The position numbers were made by a program, and so were the translations under genes. Below, piece after piece: positions 16,120 through 26,962 of a stretch of DNA of 64,000 nt. The notes beneath the pieces are model-generated. The model was not told the DNA's origin, did not search any database, and saw nothing but the letters and a program-made list of their open reading frames with translations. Within the stretch, counting starts at the first letter, position 1; each line of letters opens with the position of its first letter. Source of the stretch: Devosia sp. (lineage in GTDB: Bacteria; Pseudomonadota; Alphaproteobacteria; Rhizobiales; Devosiaceae); contig NZ_JACZKG010000017.1 in assembly GCF_014860165.1 (NCBI RefSeq), positions 1 through 64,000 on the forward strand. Reading direction: 5' to 3'.

Positions 16120-17967
16120 CTACTGGCTCGCCCCACCCGTCTTGGCCGCTTTCTCCGAGTCCCACCACCAGATCGTCGGGAAACCGCTCGAGAATTCGGG
16201 CAGGGTCTCGGGGTGACTGAAACGGTTCCAGCGGGCGATGCGGGAATTGCGCAGGCTGTAGCTGGGCACGATGTAGTGATTGTGCAGCAGCACGCGGTCG
16301 ATGGCCTTGGCGATGGCAGTCTGGGTGTCGCGATCATCGGCGACGACCAGCTTGTCGATCAGCGCATCGATGGCCGGATTCTCGATGCCGGCATAGTTCT
16401 GGCTGCCTTCTTCATTGGCGGCGGCGGAGCCGAAGAAGAAGCGCTGCTCGTTGCCCGGCGAGAAGGACTGGGTCCAGCCAGTATAGAGCACGTCGAAATC
16501 GAACGAGCGGGCGCGGTTGATATATTGCGGGCTGTCGACGGTGCGCACGGTGGCGGCGACGCCGATCTGGGCCAGGTTGGTGACGAGGTTGGCTGCGACC
16601 GGCTCGATGGTGGGTCCGTTGAGCAGGATCTCGAAGCTGAACTGGGTGCCGGTCGCATCGACAAGGCGATTGCCGTCGAGGGTGTAGCCGGCCTCGTTGA
16701 AGAGGCGCAAAGCGGTGCGCAGATTTTCGCGAAGTTTGGCGGGGTCGCCGCTGACGGGGTTGGTGTAGGGTTCGGTGAAGACTGTTGGCGGCACCAGGTC
16801 CTTGATCGAATTGAGCACTTCGAGCTCTTCCCCCTCGGGCAGGCCGGTGGCCTTGAAGGGCAGGCCGAAGAAGTAGCTGTCGACGCGCTCGTACTGGTTG
16901 AAGAACAGGGTGTTGCTCAGCTCCTCGAAATCGAAGGCGTAGTTGAGCGCCTCGCGGACACGGATATCCTGGAATTTCTCGCGGCGCAGATTGGGGACGA
17001 AACCGAGCCCTATGCCGGAGCCGGCATAGTCCTGCGGAAAGAGTTCGAGGACGACACGACCCTCGGCGACAGCAGGGAAATCATAGGCGGTGGCCCAGCG
17101 GCGTGCGGTGTTTTCCCACCACCAGTCGAACTGGTCACCCTTGAAGGCCTCGAACTGCACCGTCAGATCGAGGAAATATTCGTATCTGAACTCGTCGAAA
17201 TTGTTGTGGCCGACCTGAGTCGGGTGGTCGTTGCCCCAATAGTCCTCGACGCGCTTGTAGATGAGCGTGCGGCCGGCATCGAAGCTGTCGAGCCGATAGG
17301 GGCCTGAGCCCAGCGGGGGCTCGAGCGTCGACTCGGCGATATTGCGGGCATTGCCCTTGGCATCGGTGCCCTCCCACCAATGCTGGGGCAGCACCATCAA
17401 CTGGCCCAGGATGAGCGGCAGCTCGCGATTGCCGGTCTGGTCGAAGGTGAAAGTGACCTCGCCGGGGGCGGTCACTTCGGCCTTGGTGATGTTGATATAG
17501 TATTGCTTGCGGTCGGGATTGAGCTCGATCAGCTTTTCGAACGACCAGACCACGTCCTCGGCGGTAACGGGTTCGCCGTCGTGCCAGCGCGCGTCCGGAT
17601 CCATGCGGAAGGTCACCGCGCCGTAGTCCGGGGCGATCTTGAAGCTCTCGGCCAGCAGCCCGTAATAGGTGTTTATCTCGTCCAGATTGGGCGTCATCAG
17701 CGTCTCGTAGATGAGGCCGATGCCACTGGCAGGATCGCCCTTGGGCAGGATGGGGTTGAAGGTGTCGAAGCCGCCCATGGCGCCCTGGCGTACGACGCCG
17801 CCCTTGGGGGCATCGACATTGACATAGTCGAAATGGGTGTAGCCGGCGGGATATTTCGGTTCGCCTTCCATGTTGAAGGCGTGGCTCCACGTATCGGTCG
17901 GCGTCTGCGCCAGTGCTGGCGCTGCCAAGCCGATCAGCAGGGCGGCCAGAGCGGGTATGAACTTCAT
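16120..17967 (-). CDS. yejA: YejA-type oligopeptide-binding protein (SBP family 5)
   Basis: A 615-residue periplasmic solute-binding protein of the peptide family (SBP_bac_5). The signal peptide is MKFIPALAALLIGLAAPALA, cleaved before QT. The ATG at 17967 has GGAG about 8 nt upstream; an upstream in-frame ATG at 17988 is less likely. Family blocks include HAFNMEGEPKYPAGYTHFDYVN, DARWHDGEPVTAEDVVWSFE and RVREALNYAFDFE. YejA delivers peptides to the YejBEF importer. In Brucella and Sinorhizobium such systems protect against antimicrobial or nodule peptides (established for the family). Here yejA lies last in the operon, 49 nt after yejF, unlike the A-B-E-F order of E. coli. Confidence 0.92.
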   Translation of the reverse strand: MKFIPALAALLIGLAAPALAQTPTDTWSHAFNMEGEPKYPAGYTHFDYVNVDAPKGGVVRQGAMGGFDTFNPILPKGDPASGIGLIYETLMTPNLDEINTYYGLLAESFKIAPDYGAVTFRMDPDARWHDGEPVTAEDVVWSFEKLIELNPDRKQYYINITKAEVTAPGEVTFTFDQTGNRELPLILGQLMVLPQHWWEGTDAKGNARNIAESTLEPPLGSGPYRLDSFDAGRTLIYKRVEDYWGNDHPTQVGHNNFDEFRYEYFLDLTVQFEAFKGDQFDWWWENTARRWATAYDFPAVAEGRVVLELFPQDYAGSGIGLGFVPNLRREKFQDIRVREALNYAFDFEELSNTLFFNQYERVDSYFFGLPFKATGLPEGEELEVLNSIKDLVPPTVFTEPYTNPVSGDPAKLRENLRTALRLFNEAGYTLDGNRLVDATGTQFSFEILLNGPTIEPVAANLVTNLAQIGVAATVRTVDSPQYINRARSFDFDVLYTGWTQSFSPGNEQRFFFGSAAANEEGSQNYAGIENPAIDALIDKLVVADDRDTQTAIAKAIDRVLLHNHYIVPSYSLRNSRIARWNRFSHPETLPEFSSGFPTIWWWDSEKAAKTGGASQ

Positions 17968-18016
17968 CGGACGGCTCCGGAATTGCAATTGTCTGCCAGC
18001 AGACTAGGGGGAATTG

Positions 18017-19645
18017 TCACGGTGTGACAGGGGGCGCCGGATCAAGACTTTGCGGGCCGATGACGGTGAGGTCGAAGGCCGCGGCGATCAGCGCCCTGGT
18101 GTAGTCGGACCGGGGCGCGGCGAAGATATCGGCAGCGGGCCCGTGCTCGACAATCTTGCCGTCGCGCATCACGATCAGCTGGTTGGCCAGCGCGCGAACC
18201 ACCTTGAGATCGTGCGAAATGAACAGGTAGGTGAGGCCGCGGCGCTGCTGGATGTCGCGCAGCAGATCGACCACCTGCGCCTGGATGGAGACATCGAGCG
18301 CCGAGGTCGGCTCGTCCAGCACGACGAATTTGGGCTCCAGCACCATGGCGCGGGCAATGGCGATGCGCTGGCGCTGACCGCCGGAGAATTCGTGCGGGTA
18401 GCGAAAGCGTGTCGCGGGCGCCAGGCCGACTTCCTCGAGCGCCCTGACAACGCGGGCATCGCGCTCGGCGGCGCCGATCTGGGGGAAATGCACGGCCAGC
18501 CCCTCGCCGATGATCTGGTCAACCGACAGGCGCGGGCTCAGCGAGCCGAAGGGGTCCTGAAAGACGATCTGCATGTCTGAGCGCAGCGGCCGCATGGCTT
18601 TCCACGAACGGCCCTGGAGCTGGTTGCCGAGCACGACGATGCGGCCGTCCGACGGCAGCAGGCGCAGCAGGGCGTAGCCAAGCGTGGATTTGCCCGAACC
18701 GCTTTCGCCGACCACGCCCAGGGTTTCTCCGCGGCGGATGGAGAGGTCGACGCCGTCGACGGCCTTGATGTGGCCCACCGTGCGGCGAAGGAGTCCGCGC
18801 TTGACCGGGAACCAGACCTTGAGATCGGCAACATCGACGATGCTGGGGGCCGCGGGATCGGAAGCGGGCGGATTGCCGCGTGGCTCGGCAGCCAGCAGGT
18901 GCCTGGTATAGGCGTGTTGCGGGGTGGCGAAGATCGATGCCACCGGCCCGGTCTCGACGATTTCGCCTGATGTCATGATGCAGACTCGGTCGGCAATGCG
19001 TTTGACGATGCCCAGATCGTGGGTGATGAACAGCATGGCCATGCCGAGGCGGCTTTGCAGGTCCTTGAGCAGGGTCAGGATCTGCGCCTGCACGGTGACG
19101 TCGAGCGCGGTGGTGGGTTCGTCGGCGATCAGCAGGTCGGGCTCGTTGGCGAGCGCCATGGCGATCATCACCCGCTGGCGCTGACCGCCGGACAACTGAT
19201 GCGGATAGGCGCCAAGACGGCCGGCGGGATCGGGAATGCCCACGGCATCGAGCAGCTCGAGCGTGCGCTTGCGGGCGGCGGTGGCACGTAGGCCGCGATG
19301 GATCGCCAGCACCTCGCCGATCTGCCGCTCGACGGTATGGACCGGATTGAGCGAACTCATCGGCTCCTGGAAGATCATGGAGATGTCATTGCCACGCACG
19401 GCGCGCAATTCGGCCGGCGGGGCGGTCACCAGGTTCTGACCCTTGAACAGGATCTGGCCGGACAGTTTCGCGGTCGGCGGCAGGAGCTTGAGCACCGACA
19501 GCGCCGTGACGGACTTGCCCGAGCCGCTTTCGCCGACAAGGGCCACCGTTTCACCGGGGGCGATGTCGAAGGAGACGCCGCGGGTGGCGGCGTTGGCGCC
19601 GAAGGCCACGGTGAGATCGCGGATGGAGAGCAGGGGGGCGGTCAT
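18017..19645 (-). CDS. yejF: YejF, duplicated ABC ATPase of the peptide importer
   Basis: Two complete ABC ATPase modules lie in one 542-residue chain. Module 1 has [10 protein letters not shown], signature LSGGQRQRV and Walker [13 protein letters not shown]. Module 2 has GESGSGKST, signature FSGGQRQRI and [12 protein letters not shown]. The double-ATPase layout is characteristic of YejF, GsiA and similar peptide importers. The ATG (19645) overlaps the yejE stop by four bases. It acts on the cytoplasmic face of YejBE. Confidence is high because all four importer components are contiguous. Confidence 0.94.
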   Translation of the reverse strand: MTAPLLSIRDLTVAFGANAATRGVSFDIAPGETVALVGESGSGKSVTALSVLKLLPPTAKLSGQILFKGQNLVTAPPAELRAVRGNDISMIFQEPMSSLNPVHTVERQIGEVLAIHRGLRATAARKRTLELLDAVGIPDPAGRLGAYPHQLSGGQRQRVMIAMALANEPDLLIADEPTTALDVTVQAQILTLLKDLQSRLGMAMLFITHDLGIVKRIADRVCIMTSGEIVETGPVASIFATPQHAYTRHLLAAEPRGNPPASDPAAPSIVDVADLKVWFPVKRGLLRRTVGHIKAVDGVDLSIRRGETLGVVGESGSGKSTLGYALLRLLPSDGRIVVLGNQLQGRSWKAMRPLRSDMQIVFQDPFGSLSPRLSVDQIIGEGLAVHFPQIGAAERDARVVRALEEVGLAPATRFRYPHEFSGGQRQRIAIARAMVLEPKFVVLDEPTSALDVSIQAQVVDLLRDIQQRRGLTYLFISHDLKVVRALANQLIVMRDGKIVEHGPAADIFAAPRSDYTRALIAAAFDLTVIGPQSLDPAPPVTP

Positions 19646-20784
19646 GCCATCGCCTTGCGCGGATCGAAGGCGTCGCGCACGGCTTCGCCGATGAAGACCA
19701 GGAGCGTCATCAGGATGGCAATGGCGAAAAAGCCGGTGAGGCCAAGCCAGGGCGCCTGAAGATTCTCCTTGCCCTGGAACAGCAGGTCGCCCAGCGACGG
19801 GGTGCCGACTTCGAGGCCCAGCCCGAGCAGGTCGAGCGAGGTCAGCGTCACCACCGAACCGGACAGGATGAAAGGCATGAAGGTGAGCGTTGCCACCATG
19901 GCATTGGGCAGCAGGTGCCGGAACATGATGGTCATGTTGGAGACACCCAGCGCCCGCGCGGCGGCGATATACTCGAAATTGCGCCCGCGCAGGAATTCGG
20001 CGCGCACGATTCCCACCAGCGAGACCCAGGAAAACAGGAGCAATATGCCCAGCAGCACCCAGAAACTGGGAGCGATGACGCTGGAGACGATCAGCAGCAG
20101 GTAGAGCGCCGGCACCGAGGTCCAGATTTCGATGACGCGCTGGAAGATGAGATCGATCCAGCCGCCGAAATAGCCCTGCACGGCACCGGCGAGGAGGCCG
20201 ATGATCGAGGAGAGGATAGTGAGCGTGAAGCCGAACAGGATCGAGATGCGGACGCCGTAGAGCAGGCGCGCCAGCACGTCATGGGCTTCGCCGTCGGTAC
20301 CCAGCCAATGATAGGTGCCCCAGCTGCAGCCGGGGTCGTCCGCCCCCAGCGGGTAGCGGGCACAGGCTTCGTCGCGGCTCAGCAGCCAGCTGGGCGGGGT
20401 GGCGCCGGAGCCGGGTTGATAGCCGTCGACGGTATTGTAGCTGAAGCGGACGGGTGGCCAGATGGTCCAGCCATTGGCCTCGATCTCGGAAGCGATGAAG
20501 GGATCGCGGTAATTGGTGTTGGCGAGGAAGCCGCCGAACTTGGCTTCGGGATAGTCGACGATGGCCGGGAACAGCAATTCGCCCTTGTAGGACGCGATGA
20601 TCGGCCGGTCATTGGCGATGAATTCGGAGCCCAGGGTCAGCATGAAGCAGGCGAGGAAGATCCACAGCGACCAGTAGCCCCGGCGATTGTTGCGGAAATT
20701 GTCCAGCCGGCGCTGGTTGAGCGGCGTCAGGAAGCGCCTGCGCGGCATGGCGCTGCTTGCCGCCTGGCTGGCCACGTCGCTCAT
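19642..20784 (-). CDS. yejE: YejE, peptide ABC transporter permease
   Basis: The reading frame extends further upstream, but the gene starts at the ATG at 20784 (MSDVAS), which overlaps the yejB stop in an ATGA. This gives 380 residues. One N-terminal helix (WSLWIFLACFMLTLGSEF) is followed by a long periplasmic insert of about 130 residues typical of YejE. Five more helices follow, with the permease EAA-type loop near EYIAAARALGVSNMTIMFRHLLPNA. It forms the inner-membrane channel with YejB, and both its boundaries are four-base overlaps. Confidence 0.93.
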   Translation of the reverse strand: MSDVASQAASSAMPRRRFLTPLNQRRLDNFRNNRRGYWSLWIFLACFMLTLGSEFIANDRPIIASYKGELLFPAIVDYPEAKFGGFLANTNYRDPFIASEIEANGWTIWPPVRFSYNTVDGYQPGSGATPPSWLLSRDEACARYPLGADDPGCSWGTYHWLGTDGEAHDVLARLLYGVRISILFGFTLTILSSIIGLLAGAVQGYFGGWIDLIFQRVIEIWTSVPALYLLLIVSSVIAPSFWVLLGILLLFSWVSLVGIVRAEFLRGRNFEYIAAARALGVSNMTIMFRHLLPNAMVATLTFMPFILSGSVVTLTSLDLLGLGLEVGTPSLGDLLFQGKENLQAPWLGLTGFFAIAILMTLLVFIGEAVRDAFDPRKAMA

Positions 20785-21875
20785 ACTTCGCGGCTTTCGA
20801 AATCGAGGCGGGGATCGACCCACATATAGGCGAGATCGGAGATGAGGGCGATGACCAGGCCGAGCAGGCTGAAGACATAGAGCGTGGCAAAGACCACGGG
20901 ATAATCGCGATTGGAGACCGACTGGAAACCGAGCAGGCCCAGCCCGTCGAGCGAGAAGATGGTCTCGATCAGCAGCGAACCGCCGAAGAAGGCGCCGATG
21001 AAGGCGCCGGGGAAGCTGGCGATTATGAGCATCATGGCGTTGCGGAAAACGTGGCGGTAGAGCACCTGGTTTTCCGTCAGCCCCTTGGCTCGGGCGGTGG
21101 TGACATATTGCTTGCCGATTTCGTCGATGAACGAGTTCTTGGTCAGCAGCGTGGTGGTGGCGAAGGCGCCCAGGCCCATGGCGATGATGGGCAGCACCAG
21201 GTGCCAGAAATAGTCGAGGATCTGCCGCCACCAGGGAAAACTGTCAAATCCCGGTGAGGTCAGGCCGCGCAGCGGAAAGATCGACCAGAAGCTGCCACCG
21301 GCAAAAAGGATAACCAGGGCTATCGCGATCAGGAAGCCGGGAATGGCATAGCCCATGATGACCACGGTCGAGGTCCAGACATCGAAGCGGGAGCCATCGG
21401 TGACGGCCTTCTTGATGCCGAGGGGGATGGAGACACCATAGGCGATCAGCGTCATCCACAGGCCCAGCGAGATGGAAACGGGCATTTTCTCGAGGATAAG
21501 GTCGATGACGGAGATGTCGCGGTAATAGCTCTCGCCGAAGTCGAAGCGCAGGTAGTTCCACAGCATCATGCCGAAGCGCTCGAGCGGTGGCTTGTCGAAG
21601 CCGAACTGCTTTTCGATGCGCGCCACCAGTTCGGGCGACAGGCCCTGTGATCCGCGATAGGCGGACTTGTTGCCCTGGCCGGGCTGGGCGGCGAAGTCGC
21701 CGGCGGCGTCGCCGGTGATGCGCGAGGCCATGGAGGAATTCTGGCCGGAGATGTTGGCCAGCGCCTGCTCGACGGGGCCGCCAGGGGCGAATTGGGTGAT
21801 GACGAACGAGATGGCCATGATGCCGAAGATGGTCGGGATCATCAGCAGCAGGCGGCGAAGGATATAGGCGCCCAT
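20781..21875 (-). CDS. yejB: YejB, peptide ABC transporter permease
   Basis: The correct start is the ATG at 21875 (MGAYILRRLLLMIPTIFGIM); the open frame upstream to 22100 is not coding. The product is 364 residues, the same as E. coli YejB as I recall it. The N-terminal helix and the FVITQFAPGGPVEQ motif are typical of the DppB/OppB/YejB permease family, and the EAA loop is QYVTTARAKGLTENQVLYRHVFRNA. A YejB-specific extracytoplasmic insert (about residues 50-115, SRITGDAAGDFAAQPG) is present. It is the first gene of yejBEFA, so the promoter should lie in 21876-22076. Confidence 0.93.
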   Translation of the reverse strand: MGAYILRRLLLMIPTIFGIMAISFVITQFAPGGPVEQALANISGQNSSMASRITGDAAGDFAAQPGQGNKSAYRGSQGLSPELVARIEKQFGFDKPPLERFGMMLWNYLRFDFGESYYRDISVIDLILEKMPVSISLGLWMTLIAYGVSIPLGIKKAVTDGSRFDVWTSTVVIMGYAIPGFLIAIALVILFAGGSFWSIFPLRGLTSPGFDSFPWWRQILDYFWHLVLPIIAMGLGAFATTTLLTKNSFIDEIGKQYVTTARAKGLTENQVLYRHVFRNAMMLIIASFPGAFIGAFFGGSLLIETIFSLDGLGLLGFQSVSNRDYPVVFATLYVFSLLGLVIALISDLAYMWVDPRLDFESREV

Positions 21876-22076
21876 CGGTTCTCCGCGCAGGCTGTGGTCC
21901 GTGGAGCAAACGCCTGGACAATCCGGCCGGCAAATCACCATGCGGTGAGACGGCTTGCCGCGAATGCAACACTTTGACGACGGCTTGGCAAGGCGGGTGT
22001 GGGGCCAAGCTCGCCCTGGGGGCTTGCCCTGGGCAGCCGCGCCGTTCAACATCGCATTCCAGTTGCGGAGCGCCTC

Positions 22077-22310
22077 ATGGCCTATCAGATCATCGCCCAT
22101 GTCAAGAATCCCTCGCAGGCGCGGGCGCTGGTGGTGGCGTTGCGGGCCTATGGATTCAGTCCGCTGGAGCAGGGCGATGGCGGGCTGCCCGGAGTGAATG
22201 GTCTGTTCGGGTCCGAAGGCGTGCCGGTGCAGGTTCCGGAAGATGAAGCAGCCGATGCAACCGTTCTGGCCCGCGACCTGTTAAAGGAAATGGCGGCGTC
22301 CGACCCCTAA
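22077..22310 (+). CDS. Small DUF2007-like (putative signal transducing) protein
   Basis: A 77-residue cytoplasmic protein starting at ATG 22077, with GGAG 8 nt upstream. The pattern is an N-terminal strand, a helix (NPSQARALVVALRAYGFSPLE), a glycine-rich turn and a strand-helix end (VPVQVPEDEAADATVLARDLL). It resembles DUF2007 proteins, small ferredoxin-like folds of unknown function. Family assignment is by pattern only. It diverges from yejB. Confidence 0.6.
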   Translation: MAYQIIAHVKNPSQARALVVALRAYGFSPLEQGDGGLPGVNGLFGSEGVPVQVPEDEAADATVLARDLLKEMAASDP

Positions 22311-22432
22311 AACGCCACATTGATAGTGGTTGGTGCACAAGCGGACCGGGCGGTTGAACGCAACGCGGCCTTTGGCTATAAGCCAGCCGAGCTGTTAACC
22401 TTTATTAAGCCTTCGGGCAGGAGCGAGACCCC

Positions 22433-23032
22433 ATGACGGTTTGGATACGCGGATCGTTGTCCGCGGTAGGCGTGGCGGCAATCGCCGTTGTGCTGGCGGC
22501 ATGTCAGTCCACCGGGTCCAACACGGCCAACCTGAATACCATCGGCGCCCCGGCGCAGTTGCAGGCCGTGCCCAATTCGACGGTGCAGCAGGGCACCCTG
22601 CCGGCTATTGGCGCCACCGGCACTCCGGCGCCGGGCCTTTCCGGCCAGCCCGTGCTGGGCGGCGTCCCCGCCAACCAGACGGCCATGGCCACGACCGGCG
22701 CGACGCCGTCCATCGTGTCACTCGATCCGCTGGCCCAGCCCGTGGCTGGCGGCATGAGCACCGGCCCTGAAGGGGCCTGGAATGTCGCGGCGGGTACAGC
22801 GACCTGTCGGATCAACCTGCCGATGACCGCCAAGACCGGCACCAGCTATTACCGCGCCTCCGCGCCGGGTTGCACCGTGCCGCAGATCGCCTCGGTTACC
22901 GGCTGGCAGCAGGTGGGCAGCCAGTTGCAGCTCTATGATGAGAACGGCAACATCGCCGCGTTCCTGGCTCCGTCAGGCGGGCGCTATATCGGGACCATGG
23001 GTGGCGGCCAGGCCATCTCGATGTCCCGCTAG
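22433..23032 (+). CDS. Omp19-like outer-membrane lipoprotein with AprI/Inh protease-inhibitor domain
   Basis: A lipoprotein signal with lipobox VLAAC (Cys24) is followed by a low-complexity Gly/Pro/Ala/Thr linker (about residues 25-110). The C-terminal domain begins GPEGAWNVA (111) and ends GGGQAISMSR. This matches the Inh/Omp19 beta-barrel inhibitor fold, with Cys125 and Cys147 as the conserved disulphide. Brucella Omp19 is a surface lipoprotein that inhibits host proteases (established). Here it may protect the envelope from the cell's own or environmental proteases (inference). An AGGAG ribosome site precedes the ATG, and a hairpin terminator follows. Confidence 0.82.
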   Translation: MTVWIRGSLSAVGVAAIAVVLAACQSTGSNTANLNTIGAPAQLQAVPNSTVQQGTLPAIGATGTPAPGLSGQPVLGGVPANQTAMATTGATPSIVSLDPLAQPVAGGMSTGPEGAWNVAAGTATCRINLPMTAKTGTSYYRASAPGCTVPQIASVTGWQQVGSQLQLYDENGNIAAFLAPSGGRYIGTMGGGQAISMSR

Positions 23033-23040
23033 TTTTCGGT

Positions 23041-23067
23041 GAAGCCGGCCTGTAAATGGCCGGCTTC
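23041..23067 (+). terminator. Hairpin terminator after the Omp19-like gene
   Basis: A perfect 10-bp stem (GAAGCCGGCC / GGCCGGCTTC) with a 7-nt loop lies 8 nt after the stop. The T-tract downstream is weak. Confidence 0.7.
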
Positions 23068-23086
23068 TGCGCTTCCTAAATGTCCA

Positions 23087-23176
23087 GTAGACCTCATGGT
23101 GAGCCTGTCGAACCACGAGGTCGTGCCCGCATCGTGCCACGACCTCGTCCTTCGACAAGCTCAGGATGAGGTCTGC
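23087..23176. repeat. Large inverted repeat, family 2
   Basis: Imperfect inverted arms of about 36 nt begin TAGACCTCATGGTGAGC and end GAGGTCTGCTGA around a loop near 23127-23138. One arm is also found near 181-224, and a short part at about 39272-39286. It is intergenic and non-coding, consistent with a REP/BIME-like element. Confidence 0.75.
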
Positions 23177-23191
23177 TGAGAGTTCTTCTGT

Positions 23192-24388
23192 TTGCCTTCG
23201 CGCCCCGCACGCTCCGCCCCCGCAGCATCATCCGGCCCCGTGACCGCCGCCTATTTGGCACTGGCGGAGCGTGGCGTGCTGGTTGCCGATCCGGCGCAGC
23301 GGGAGGCGGCGGGGCTGCTCGATGGCGTGCTGGCCGGTGTTGCGGCGGAGCGGCCGAAAGGTCTGATCGGCAAGCTCTTCGACAAGGCCGAGCCGGTGCG
23401 CGGACTTTACCTGCATGGCGAAGTGGGGCGCGGCAAGACCATGCTGATGGACCTGTTCTTTGCCGCAGTGCCGATCAAGCAGAAGCGTCGGGTGCATTTC
23501 CATGAATTCATGGACGAGATGCATGCCGGCATGGCGGCGTTTCGCAAGAGCAAGACGGGCAAGGATGCCGATCCGGTCGAGGCGGTGGTCAAGCCCATCG
23601 TCAGATCCGGACTGCGCCTGCTCTGTCTTGACGAATTCCACGTGCATGACATCACCAATGCCATGCTGCTCTACCGGCTGTTCGACAAGCTGTTCGCCCA
23701 GGGCGTGACGCTGGTGGCGACGTCCAATGTTGCGCCGGACCAGCTCTACAAGGACGGGCTCAATCGCCAGCTGTTCCTGCCATTCATCGAACTGCTCAAG
23801 CAGCACACTGTCGTCGAGGAACTGCCGGCGGCGCGGGACTATCGGCGCATGAAATTTGCCGGGCAGCATGTCTATGCCTTTGGCACGGGTCCGGAGGCGC
23901 GCGCCGCGATGGACCAGTTATGGCTGCGCATCACGGGGGGCGAGCCGGGTCATCCCGATGTGGTCGAGAGCATCGGCAGGCAAATCCACGTGCCGCTGGC
24001 GGCCATGGGCGCGGCGCGGTTCGGCTTTGCCGACCTCTGCGAGAAGCCGCTGGGCTCGCGCGACTTCGTGCGCATCTCCCACCAGTTCGATTCCATCCTC
24101 ATCGATGGCGTGCCGCAGATGGACCGGACGAAGTCCGATGCTGCCAAGCGGTTTATCCTTTTGATCGACAACCTCTATGACCGGGGTGTGAAACTGGGCG
24201 CCAGCTTTGCCGTGCCGCTGGAGCAGCTGGGCAGGGATGACAAGACGGCGTTCGAATTCCAGCGCACGATCTCGCGGCTCGATGAGATGCAGTCGGAGGA
24301 GTATCTGGGCAAGGGCTTGCGGGACGAGCCGAGCGAAGGTGCCGGCCCGGATCAAACCGCATCCACCGCGCGTCACCCTCCGGCTTGA
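23192..24388 (+). CDS. zapE: ZapE (AFG1-like) cell-division ATPase
   Basis: An AFG1-family ATPase. Walker A is GEVGRGKT (residues 76-83) and Walker B is LDEF in LRLLCLDEFHVHD (146-149). Other family blocks are VHFHEFMDEMH, TSNVAPDQLYKDGLNR and FADLCEKPLGSRDFVRIS. ZapE associates with the FtsZ ring and destabilises it; the mitochondrial homologue has a proteostasis role. The start is uncertain: TTG at 23192, or GTG at 23240, which would remove a poorly conserved Ser/Ala-rich leader. The last codons (ARHPPA and the TGA) lie inside a REP-like repeat. It is upstream of mdh, as in many Hyphomicrobiales. Confidence 0.9.
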   Translation: MPSRPARSAPAASSGPVTAAYLALAERGVLVADPAQREAAGLLDGVLAGVAAERPKGLIGKLFDKAEPVRGLYLHGEVGRGKTMLMDLFFAAVPIKQKRRVHFHEFMDEMHAGMAAFRKSKTGKDADPVEAVVKPIVRSGLRLLCLDEFHVHDITNAMLLYRLFDKLFAQGVTLVATSNVAPDQLYKDGLNRQLFLPFIELLKQHTVVEELPAARDYRRMKFAGQHVYAFGTGPEARAAMDQLWLRITGGEPGHPDVVESIGRQIHVPLAAMGAARFGFADLCEKPLGSRDFVRISHQFDSILIDGVPQMDRTKSDAAKRFILLIDNLYDRGVKLGASFAVPLEQLGRDDKTAFEFQRTISRLDEMQSEEYLGKGLRDEPSEGAGPDQTASTARHPPA

Positions 24389-24456
24389 CCCGAGGGCTCT
24401 ACACCAGCTGTGCGTCTGGCCAGTACAGTGCCCTCGGGTCAGGCCCGAGGGTGACG
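24372..24456. repeat. REP-like inverted repeat, family 1 (overlaps the zapE stop)
   Basis: Arms at about 24372-24398 and 24428-24456 are inverted near-copies with the same CCTCGGG/CCCGAGG core as 15993-16078. The left arm runs through the final codons and stop of zapE. Confidence 0.8.
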
Positions 24457-24633
24457 GCCGGTGGGTGGGGCTGGTGTTGCGTTCCAACGTTTGCCCAAGA
24501 TGGGCACTTGCCCATCCGGCATCACCCCTTCGCCCATCAGCAAGGGCCAAAACGGCTTTAAGACGAAGGGTTCACTTGCCCCTCCGGACCGACAGGGTTA
24601 AGAGGTGCGCCAATTCAACGCAGTCTGGGATGA

Positions 24634-25600
<967 letters not shown>

Positions 25601-25602
<2 letters not shown>

Positions 25603-25739
25603 TGGTGCTCTGAAAGCCCCCGCCGGGCGTCTAGCGCGGCTCTCTGCGCTTCCGGTGCTCACGTATCCAAAGATACGCTCCGCTCCGGTTCTCGAAATCC
25701 ACGCCATCCGCCGCGGCGGATGGCTCCCAGAGCACCATC
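25601..25739. repeat. Long hairpin element in the mdh-sucC spacer
   Basis: Perfect 12-bp outer arms GATGGTGCTCTG (25601-25612) and CAGAGCACCATC (25728-25739) enclose several palindromes. Inside are CGTATC-CAAA-GATACG near 25661-25676 and the perfect 20-mer CCATCCGCCGCGGCGGATGG at 25704-25723. The left arm overlaps the last base pair of the mdh stop. It could be a processing or attenuation structure or a mobile palindromic element. Confidence 0.7.
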
Positions 25740-25764
25740 AGGTGCCTCACGAAGGGTCAAGACA

Positions 25765-26958
25765 ATGAATATCCATGAACATCAGGCCAAAGAGCTGCTG
25801 AAATCCTACGGCGCGCCGGTCGCTGCCGGTGTGGCGATTTTCTCGGCGGATGAAGCCGAGGCGGCTGCCAAGTCGCTGCCGGGTCCGCTCTATGTGGTCA
25901 AGAGCCAGATCCATGCCGGCGGGCGCGGCAAGGGCAAGTTCAAGGAACTGGGCCCCGACGCCAAGGGTGGCGTTCGCCTGGCCAAGTCGATCGAGGACGT
26001 GGTCAAGAACGCCCGGGAAATGCTGGGCAATACGCTGGTGACCAAGCAGACCGGCGATGCCGGCAAGCAGGTCAACCGCCTCTATATCGAGGACGGCGCT
26101 GACATTGCCCGCGAACTCTATTGCTCGCTGCTGGTCGACCGCTCGACCGGCCGCGTCTCCTTCGTGGTCTCCACTGAAGGCGGCATGGATATCGAGGCCG
26201 TGGCCGAGCATACGCCCGAGAAGATCATCGCCGTCGATATCGACCCGATGGCCGGCGTCACGGCTGCCAATGTCGACGAGATCGTCACCGCGCTCAAGCT
26301 CGAGGGCGATGCCAAGGCCGATGCGGCCAAGCTGTTCCCGATCCTCTACAAGGCGTTCACCGAAACCGACATGAGCCTGTTGGAAGTGAACCCGCTGATC
26401 GTGATGACCGACGGCCACCTGCGTGTGCTCGATGCCAAGGTCAGCTTCGACAACAATGCCGCCTTCCGCCACGAAGAGCTCAAGGCGCTGCGTGACCTCA
26501 GCGAAGAAGACGCCAAGGAAATCGAGGCCAGCAAGTTCGACCTCGCCTATGTGGCGCTCGACGGCAATATCGGCTGCATGGTCAATGGTGCGGGCCTGGC
26601 CATGTCCACCATGGACATTATCAAGCTCTATGGCGCCGAGCCGGCGAACTTCCTCGATGTGGGCGGTGGCGCCTCCAAGGAGAAGGTAACGGCGGCGTTC
26701 AAGATCATCACGGCCGATCCGGCGGTGAAGGGCATCCTGGTCAATATCTTCGGCGGCATCATGCGCTGCGACGTCATCGCCGAAGGCGTGATCGCCGCGG
26801 TCAAGGAAGTGGGCCTCACGGTGCCGCTGGTGGTTCGCCTCGAAGGCACCAATGTCAAGGAAGGCAAGGCCATCCTCGACCAGTCCGGCCTCAACGTGAT
26901 CTCGGCCGACGACCTCGACGACGCCGCCCAGAAGATCGTCAAGGCGGTCCAGGGCTAG
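25765..26958 (+). CDS. sucC: Succinyl-CoA synthetase beta subunit (ADP-forming)
   Basis: Starts at ATG 25765 ([12 protein letters not shown]), giving 397 residues; the upstream extension to 25720 lies in the palindromic spacer. The ATP-grasp domain is recognised by [16 protein letters not shown], and the C-terminal CoA-ligase part by [19 protein letters not shown] and [15 protein letters not shown]. With SucD it converts succinyl-CoA to succinate with nucleotide triphosphate formation. Unusually, sucD does not follow directly: two small genes are inserted, beginning 4 nt after this stop. Confidence 0.97.
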   Translation: MNIHEHQAKELLKSYGAPVAAGVAIFSADEAEAAAKSLPGPLYVVKSQIHAGGRGKGKFKELGPDAKGGVRLAKSIEDVVKNAREMLGNTLVTKQTGDAGKQVNRLYIEDGADIARELYCSLLVDRSTGRVSFVVSTEGGMDIEAVAEHTPEKIIAVDIDPMAGVTAANVDEIVTALKLEGDAKADAAKLFPILYKAFTETDMSLLEVNPLIVMTDGHLRVLDAKVSFDNNAAFRHEELKALRDLSEEDAKEIEASKFDLAYVALDGNIGCMVNGAGLAMSTMDIIKLYGAEPANFLDVGGGASKEKVTAAFKIITADPAVKGILVNIFGGIMRCDVIAEGVIAAVKEVGLTVPLVVRLEGTNVKEGKAILDQSGLNVISADDLDDAAQKIVKAVQG

Positions 26959-26962
26959 CGCC

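Noticed and set aside
20785..21231. N-terminal extension of the yejE frame
   Set aside because: The extra residues are Arg/His-rich shadow sequence of yejB. The ATGA overlap at 20781-20784 marks the real start.
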